This document shows, in pieces, positions 12,601 through 21,600 of a stretch of 64,000 bases of DNA (position 1 is its first letter; each line of letters begins with the position of its first letter). The stretch spans positions 1,273,617-1,337,616 of the forward strand of contig CAXAMN010001114.1 in assembly GCA_963970005.1 (NCBI GenBank), written 5' to 3'. Origin of the DNA: Durusdinium trenchii. Taxonomy: Eukaryota > Sar > Dinophyceae > Suessiales > Symbiodiniaceae. The notes under the pieces were generated by a model. The model ran no database searches. It saw only the letters and a program-made list of their open reading frames with translations, and was not told the origin of the DNA. Both the position numbers and the translations under genes were made by a program.

Positions 12601-15600
12601 ATTTACTACCAGTTTTCAAAAGGACATACATAAGTTAAGATATGAGTCATCATTGCATATCATAATATAACATAACATATCATCATTATATAAATGACTG
12701 TCACTGTTACTTACTTAAGTAACTTGAGTTGAGTTTTAAGTTTGAGGCTATTTAGGTTTTAACAACTTTTGATTTAACCAAACCTGTAACACAATAGTTA
12801 ATAGGTTAGCCGGCCGCCTATCCAATCAGTGATTTTTCAGGCCTATCCTATCATTTATCATAACAATATCACATCAATGGGTATGTTTAGAGGCTGGAGC
12901 AAAACACAAGAGTTCAGTTAATATTAAGGTAACCATTACCATATAGCCTAAGTCAGTCCAAGTCTGAGCACGGTGAAGTAGATCGTAGACCTGTCAGGAG
13001 TCCAGAGTCCGGTAACATCTGTTTGTCTATAATCAGTCAGATGAACAGTATTGTCGCCACCCCATAATATTGCCACTCAAAGTTTATATGATATGAGTTG
13101 AGGGCCTGACCTGGACTAGAGCAAAAGAAATGTGAAGCAAATGAACTCTGGCCCCGGCCTTCAGCCTGGCGAACTCGATGTCCAGCTTCTCCAATTCCCG
13201 CCGGTTCAAACCCGACTTCTGCTGGAGGGTCAGCTTTCGAGAGAAAGTCCCTGGCCCATGGAGGGGGAGGCCGAGGCGGCCCTTGATGACTGTAAGCCTG
13301 TCCCTGGCGCCCCTGCTTCGGCGGGATCCGTCCTTCAGGGAAGTGGTGGGAGCACTGCCTATCCAAAGGTTAATGGATATGATATTATGATATTATTATG
13401 ATGATTATGATTCATATACTTTACAACGTCAAAATTTACGAGTTCAGCAATAGTTCTAAATAGTTCGGGATAGTTCGCTGAACCGTTCGGAACCGTTCGG
13501 GGGGGGCAAAGTGTACTGAAAAGTATGTGTCCCCTCTATTCTGAGGCACTCTGTGATGGTCCTGGGACGGAGGTGGAAAGGTCATTGCCACGGCGTGGTC
13601 CTCACAAAACTTCCAGCCTTGCTGTGGTGCGCAGGGCGTCTCGGAACTGTTGAGACAATTACAACAACGCGCTGGGTTTGGTTGGGCGATCAGGTTCTTC
13701 CCCGATTCTATGAGGAAACGTCATAGTGGCAGTATACAGTATCAGTATCAGTATGAGTCGAGGCAGTAGTCGTTGTGGCCTGATCTAGTGTGATCGTCAT
13801 AGTGGCCGTGGCGGCGGCAACCATTATATTTGTGGCTATCTAGTCAATGACAGTGTATGAGTAAGCATGACCAAGACTATGTCACTATGTCGATAGTCTA
13901 TAGGATATAGGCTATAGGCTATAGACTTAGATAACTTAGATATGATATGATTTTGTTTTTACCTAATTTCTACATATCTCATGATTGATTCTATATAACT
14001 ATGACTCAGACTATGATTATGATTTCATTGAATTGGAGGAGGACCCCTGAATTAGACAAGACGCACTCATTAAGGCTCACCTGGGTGTGTACAGTCGTGG
14101 CCGAGTGCTCAATGAAGTAGCACATGGTCATGAAGTCCATGTTGCTCACCACGTCTTGTCTGCAGCCCAAGATGTAACAGCGCTTTCTCGTGTTGGGCGA
14201 TCCATATTTGCTGCTCCTGGGGCAATGTAGATGGCAACAGAACAAGTTCCAAATGATCAAAATTCCACTTGGTTATTCTGATCCGGTGTGTTGTGAAGCA
14301 CCTGCTGTATTGTATTTGTATCATATCATATCATTCATTGATATCATATCATGTTATACTGCATCATACCAGTTGCATCCGTTTTGCAAAATACTGCACT
14401 GATAAGTAAGTTTTGTGTGAATGCTACCTCTCAGGATCTATACTGGCTCATGTCATGACTCCTTCTCAGAATCATACTATTTGACTCATGACTCATGACT
14501 CATGACTCATACCAACTCATACCGTCATACCACATGCATGCTCCATTCCCCATACCCATGCTCAGTGGCCAAGTCGCCGCAAGGTCAGCACCTTGATGTG
14601 GTACGGGTACATGCCATCATGTGACCTTAGCAGAGGGAAGCAGCAGCAAATGAACCAGGACCAGTACATACAAAAACCTGACGTCAGCTAACATTCGGAA
14701 CGCAAGTCAAGCATTGTGTTTAGAACTGTGTCGGATTCATCTTGCAAACATAGTAATGAACAGCCTACACAGTCTGAGTCAGAGTCATAGTCTCATAGTC
14801 AGCTCACACTATGTTACTGTTACTGTAGCGACTGAAAGAGTCACAGTCTAGTCATAGTAATAGTGACTAGTAATAGTAATAGTAATATAGTCCAGTCAGT
14901 CTAATAGTCTAGTAGTAATAGATAGTCGTAATTGTAACAGTAATAGTCATAGATAGTCTAGTAATAGTCATAGATTAAATATCTTAAATAATATAGTCTA
15001 GTCTAGCCAGTCACAGTCTAGTAGATTAGAGTGATACTGATAGTCTAGTCTAGTCTAGTCTAGTATTTAATTAGTTAAGTCTTAAGTTATATGTCACACT
15101 TACCGTACCCGATTTGGCATAATTGATGGCTTGATGGTATTGACAAATGGCAAATGAGCAAACGAGCAAAGCAAATGTCTTAATGCCAATTGCCAATTGA
15201 TGATTTGAACGATACAACAAATGTGAGACTAGACTGGTTCGACAACAGCCTGGGTTTGAGTCGAATGGCGAATGGACAAAACCCCAACTACAAATTCAAT
15301 TGAGCGGGCGCCTCAAACCCAACTTTGCCATCACTTGTCACCCTTCCTCCCTCTACGTCAACGCCTTTCTTGCTGAGAAACTCGATGGCCAAGCCGTAGA
15401 TCTCATCACCAATTTGGCCATAGAGGAAGAAGTCCAACGGGGTCTGCCAGAGTGATATGATGATATCAGTCAGTGATATCATATCAGTGAACTATTTCAT
15501 ATCGAATCATACAAATCGAATCATATCGTATCATATCATATTTGTAGTCTGTAGTTTGTATATCAAGTGATAGTTTGTTTGTCTCGATATCATATCATTG

Positions 15601-18600
15601 AAACTGCCATTGATATCATCAGTTCACAGTGTCCAGTGTATAAAGAGGTTAGTTAGTGATAGTCATAGTGATATTACAATATCAGTGACTCGTCAGGGTT
15701 TCGACATTCAGGGTTTTGTGAAATGTGACAGTGACAATGGCCCTATAAATAGTCCAACGACCCTGACAAAGCGGTTCTTTGGACATATGTCACGGCTTCA
15801 AAAAATGGATCAACAACCTGCCACGTCGACAAGTGTCCCAGCCACACACACTCGTGCAGGTTCCCACTTTTGCTGATGTGCACGCGTCTTTGCGCCTAGA
15901 TTGTGTGAACCCCCACAATAGCGAACCAGGTGCTGCTGCGGCTCGGTGTTCATAGGGCTAGAAAGCTTCAGAAATAAATTCACTGGTGGACGTTACACTG
16001 GTTCGATTGGTTAGTTGGGTTGATTCATTATATGACTAGTACTGCGCTACTGCTAGTAGTCTGTAGTCTGAATCTAATCAGATGACATATATATATATAT
16101 TATATATATGTTTGATGGAATGTCGGAACCTTTCTAATTTCTACTAATTCTATTCTTCATTTTGCAACGATAAACTCCAGGAGAAGCCCTCTTCCCTGAA
16201 CCTTTGAGCCTGGCAGCCTACTGAAGCAAAGGCCAGTAAAGCCCAGCTGTTCCTCAAACTCTTGTCTTTACAAACGCTTCAAATTGCACACCACTTCCCC
16301 TATGTCCGTCGCAGCGCAATGCTGGTCATTATGCTCTTGCCAGTTTGTCAAGAACTCCACTGCTTGCCCCACATCTCCATTCTCTGCCTGCAAAAGCTCC
16401 ACCAAGCAACTGGCGTGGACCCAGCTGTGGAACTTTTTTCGATTGTACGCCCAGGCAATTCGGGTTTGTTTCTTCTGGATTGATTGGAGACATTGACGGC
16501 ACGTCGCCAATTTGCTGGCGACTTGTGCGCCCACATCGCAAACACCCAGGAAAGCATTGCAGTATGTTCCCTTTGGAGGCTCCGGCTTGGTCTCTGAAGA
16601 TGTAGGTTCAACATTGAGCTGCCCTCGAATCTGCTTCAGAATCCCCTTTGTACAGGCCTCCTCCTTTTTCTGAAGTTCCTCAGAGCAACTGCTGCTTTGG
16701 ATAGAAAGTTGACGTTGAAATTAAATAGTAACAGTAACATAGTAGAATAATAGAGTCTAAGCAGTCTAAGTTAAGTCTCAGTCTAAGAGTCTATATTGTA
16801 GTCATGAGTCATGAATCATAGTATTAGTAGTATTAGTATTAATATATAATTATATATATTTATATATATAACTTAACTTATGTATATAACACTATAAAGT
16901 CTAAAGTCAGTCATAGTCATGAGTCATAGTCACAGTCACAGTCATAGTCATAGTCAGAGTCATAGCATAGTCATAGTTATAGTCTGTCACATGTCTACGA
17001 GGGCCTATGCCTATGACTGTGTCTCGCTTCTACTGCTCAAAAGATCAAATCCTTTGATCCTTTTGGACTCTACTCTACTGCCTCTACTCTAATCTCTAAG
17101 CGTTGCTGACTAAATACTATACCGATACCTGGAAACCATGTCCAAATTCTAGTTCAAAGTTCTCGATCCACCCTTAACCCTTAGGAGTCCTAGGAGGCAT
17201 CGGTATGTGAGGTATCGGCATCGGTATCGGTATGGATGTTTCATGAGTCATGGGTTGTGATGTGTGAACAAAAGGCTACTTTCTACTACAGTTTTCCACT
17301 CCAATGCAAGGTGTAAAATAAAACACCCGATATGCTGTTTGGACTCTGGGTCTACGGACCTACCATGAACCTGTCCGAGTCTCAGTTCTGAATGGGATCT
17401 CTGCTTCTGAGTCAGAGGTTGCTGATGCTTCTGGGTTGGATGATGACGATGATGTGGATGATTCCTCACTTGATCCAGAATCGTAAGCTGCGTCTGGGGC
17501 TGTTGGCTCAGGGTCCACCTGCATCGTCTCAGGCTGAGCAGTTGCAGGCGCTTTCTTGCGCTTCCTTCCTGAAGCCCCGGTCGCCTTCCGCTTCCGGGGC
17601 CTTTTCAAGCCGAAAGGGAGTTGTCCTACTGGGCGAACACGTTTTGGCTTCTGGTTGGTCAACTCAAAGCGCTTCTGCTCAGCCCCTTCCCTCAGTACCA
17701 CCGAAGAAATTGGCTTGGCCGGTGTGGCAACACGTCGTACTTGAGCAATTTGAAAGGAATGGTCTCGACTGGAATCGGACCACCTTTTTCCAAGAAAGAT
17801 TGAAAGAACTGCTGGCTCGAACAAATCTGAGGCAAGTTCGTAGTTGGGGACAGGACTGAAAACTCACTGCCATCAGCACATGGGAACCCCTCCACTAGGA
17901 CCTGTATCATAGGCTTGTTCAGAGCAGGGCCCAGAAAGAAGTGGAAGGTCGCAGCGTCCTGACCAATGAACTTTACCAGGTCGCCTGGAGCCAGTGTGCC
18001 TGGGCGACCATGCAGAAAAGTCAGTAAGTCTGGAGTCTGGAGTCAGTCCCATGAAAGAGAAAAGACTGGGGTGACAGTTTGTAGTTTGTAGTGGACAGTG
18101 TGGGGTCCATAGTCCAACATCGGCCCAGGCAGTATCAGAACAGTACAGTGTAGGTCTATAGTCTATAGTCTATTAGTCGTTGTTTTGTCTCTACAGTCAG
18201 TCTATTGTTTGTTGTCAAGTTTTGTTTGCTGCGCTTTCTCTAGTTTCCAGAGTGTTTGAATAATGATGGTGCAATTAACTAACTCGTACTGATACTCACA
18301 GTGTCAGACTCATAGTCCTGATTGAGTCATACATACCTAGCCAAACAATACCCAGCCTTCAGGTTATCTGAACCCCAAAACCATCATGATTCATGAATCA
18401 TGAATGTTACCTTTATAACTACTTTTAATTCTGTCCGTTCTCTTCTCCAATCACAACGACTAATATCAACGTCCGATTAATTTAACTTAATTTAAAGTAC
18501 TTTGACTTTGATTGTTCATTATATAATACTTCTTTTAAAATTGCTCTATTTATAATTTATATTATATTTTACAATTTATAGTAATCAAATAATACTAATA

Positions 18601-21600
18601 ATTTAATTAATAATTAACTATTAATTTAAAAAAATATTTAAGGTAAGTTTTAAGTAATATTATATATCTATCTATTTAAAGTTTATTTAACAATATAATT
18701 TATGTAAAGTAAAAAGCCTAGTCTTAGTCTGTAAAGTCTTAGTCTTAGTTTGTAAACTCTAGTAGACAGACCTTGTATGACTCAACTGTGAATTACTATT
18801 ACGCTTCAACTGATGAGTTTGACTCCAATTTCGGCTGTCCGTTGACGTCATTGGGAATCTGAGGCTACAGCCGGTGTACTACGGCCCGTTTATTTTTCTG
18901 TTTCTATTTGTTGGAACTTGGCACTCACTCTGTCCCTTATGTTGCCAAGATACCAGCATTGTACAAGTGTCCAAAATTCTTCACGAATTGGGCAGCCAAT
19001 GCAGTATGAAGCTTTCCCTTGCAGTGTCCCCACTGGTCCTGGCATGTTTGGAAGCGAGCAAACTTCTCCTCAGAATGAGGTTGTTCAGCAGGCTGACGCA
19101 AGGCAATGTCCATAGCCTCACAAAGATCTTTGTCTGGGGTAGCTAGATCAATGGAATCGAGTCTCAAGCAGCCATCTGATGAGGCCAAGCCCAAACCAGA
19201 AAGCCCCCACATGGAAGATTGCATGTAGTCACGGTATGACACCACAAGCCTGTGAATTGAAATCTTCTCCAAGGCCTTGGGGCCAAGCAAAGCTGCAGCA
19301 TCGAAGGCTGCCTCACCATGTGACGTTTGTTTGATTTTTGCTGGAAGAGGTTGTCTCTTGGCTTCTTCGCGTACACTCTGCTCATAGGCAGCCTTGTCTT
19401 CGAAGGCCTCCCGAACGTCTGCACATTCATTGCGCCAAGAAATCGCACATTCACGAACAGCCCGTTTGTACTCTGTAGGCCGGAGCATCTTGGACGCTAG
19501 CCATTCTCTTTGATAAATGTTCCATCCTTATGTGGCGTGTAGCTGGAGATGGGAGTGAGAGTGACAAGTTGCACTACAACCCCAAAACAAATTGTCACAA
19601 GACCGGGCCTAGCAGAAAGCCTATATACAGTCTACAGTCAGACTGTCAGTCTGGTCTACTGTACTGTACTGCTGAAAAAGAGAAGTAACATTCAACCTCA
19701 CTTGGCTTGACAGTGACAGAAGTAACAGTATCAGTATGAGTATGAGTACAGTATGAGTCAGAGTAATGAGTATCAGTTGTCTGGTGCGCTCACAGGAAAA
19801 CATCCAAGGTCCAAGGTCCAAAGGAAGAAAGGATTGGATTCGATCGTTAAAGGCCTCACAGGGCTGGCCCACATCATTCCCAATTCCCTGACACAAACAA
19901 ATCTGTTTCAATACTTACTTACTTACTTACTTACTTACGCTTTACACGCTGATGTTGTTGCTAGTTGCAAAATGCTTCCAGCTTCCTGTACAAAGGGATC
20001 ACGTTTTGTTTATGATGGTAGGGTAGGTAATTAGGACTCAGGACTCCGGACAGTTTAAAGTCTACATTTACATTTACATAATTATATTTTTGTAGTAGAA
20101 GTAGCAGCAGTAGCAGTAGCAGCTACGGTATTCGACTGTGTTTGCAAGGAGACTTCTGAGATTAACAATAACTTAGACTGAGACTAAGACTAAGACTGTG
20201 AGTAGACTATGACTCATCATATCACATATCAAAAGTTCAAGAACTCTGTTACAGGTCAGTGTCCACAGAGCTTCTTCTGCTTCAGCCTCGGGTGATCAAT
20301 GCTACCACGTAGTGCCATAGCCCGAATGTGTTCCCAGCTGAAAGAATTCGTGATTCTTGTACCCCTGGCACGGGCTGCCAAACGCCGGGCACCTTGATGG
20401 TCCCCAGCCCTGTCCCAAATGTACTTCTCAATACTTCTGTAGGCAGCAGTCACACTACTCCAGAGTGTAATTTCCCTTGCCACTTCGTCTGTGGGTTTTA
20501 GCCCACGAAAGCGATGGAGCTTTGTCTGCATGAAGCCGTGCGCTGCTTCCACCTGTTCGGTGGACACTGGAGCGTATGTCGCACAGTCTTGTAGAAACCG
20601 TTGGACCTGCACCACCCGCTCTTGATGACTAGGGTCACGTGGATCAAAAGGCCGTGGCACATGTCCCAAAAGACAAGTTGTAAACTCGATGTCTGCGCAA
20701 CATGGGTGTCTCACTGCCACCTCTTGGAGCTCACTGAACCTTGAGTAAAGTGCATCGTCTTGGAGATTGCATAGCTGCCACAAGATAAATGGGAAACAGT
20801 CATGTTTGTAGCAAAACCGCCGCCGTGATTCACCAACCTGTATGACAACCATCTTGAAGAAGTCCAAAGCGATGGATGAATTGTTAAGACGAGGCTGAAG
20901 GCTCGGAAATGTTTCCAGCTTGTTGACGTAGGACAGGACCAGTTGTCGGCCAAGATCTCCGGACATGAAGTCCATGAATAAGTTTGCTGACCTTAGTGAA
21001 TCACAGTCAGTCTATATAGTGAGTCACGAGTCACAATCATGATTCACGATCATAGAATCATAGGATATTACATAAACAAAAAACAAAAACATAAACATAC
21101 AGATACTGATACAAATAAATGATTCAAATGATACATATAGAAAAAATAATACAAGAAAACAACAGTAGTTTTACAAGTGTTACTTTTCTTTTACTTAATT
21201 AATTAGTGACTTAGTGAAGTTAAGTTAGCTACAGTTACAGTTACAGTTAGTTAGTTTAGTTTTGTCTTATATTATATCGTAGTGTACCAGTCTACTGTCT
21301 ACTGTTATAGTCAGACCGTGGTCCATAGTCTCATAGTCCTAGTCTATGCTGCCTGCTGCCTGATTGATTGCTTTCAAGCTTTGATTCGAATGTTTTCAGA
21401 AATGTATGGAGGCACCTACTGAGGTACGCCACAACATGTTGACATGTACTGTACTGGGGCTAATTGTCAACAAGAATCTGAGCAGCCGTCCTCGTAATCT
21501 TGACGCCATCATCAGATTCTTTCTGAGTAGAATCTTTCGGTACAAAGCGAAGATCTGCAAGTCCGCCAGTGCGAGAAAACATGCGATGCATCACCTCGAC

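Noticed and set aside
13132..13401. Plus-strand ORF of 89 codons over the GC-rich block
   Set aside because: It lacks splice support and conflicts with the minus-strand orientation of surrounding exons; the minus frame reads more like protein.
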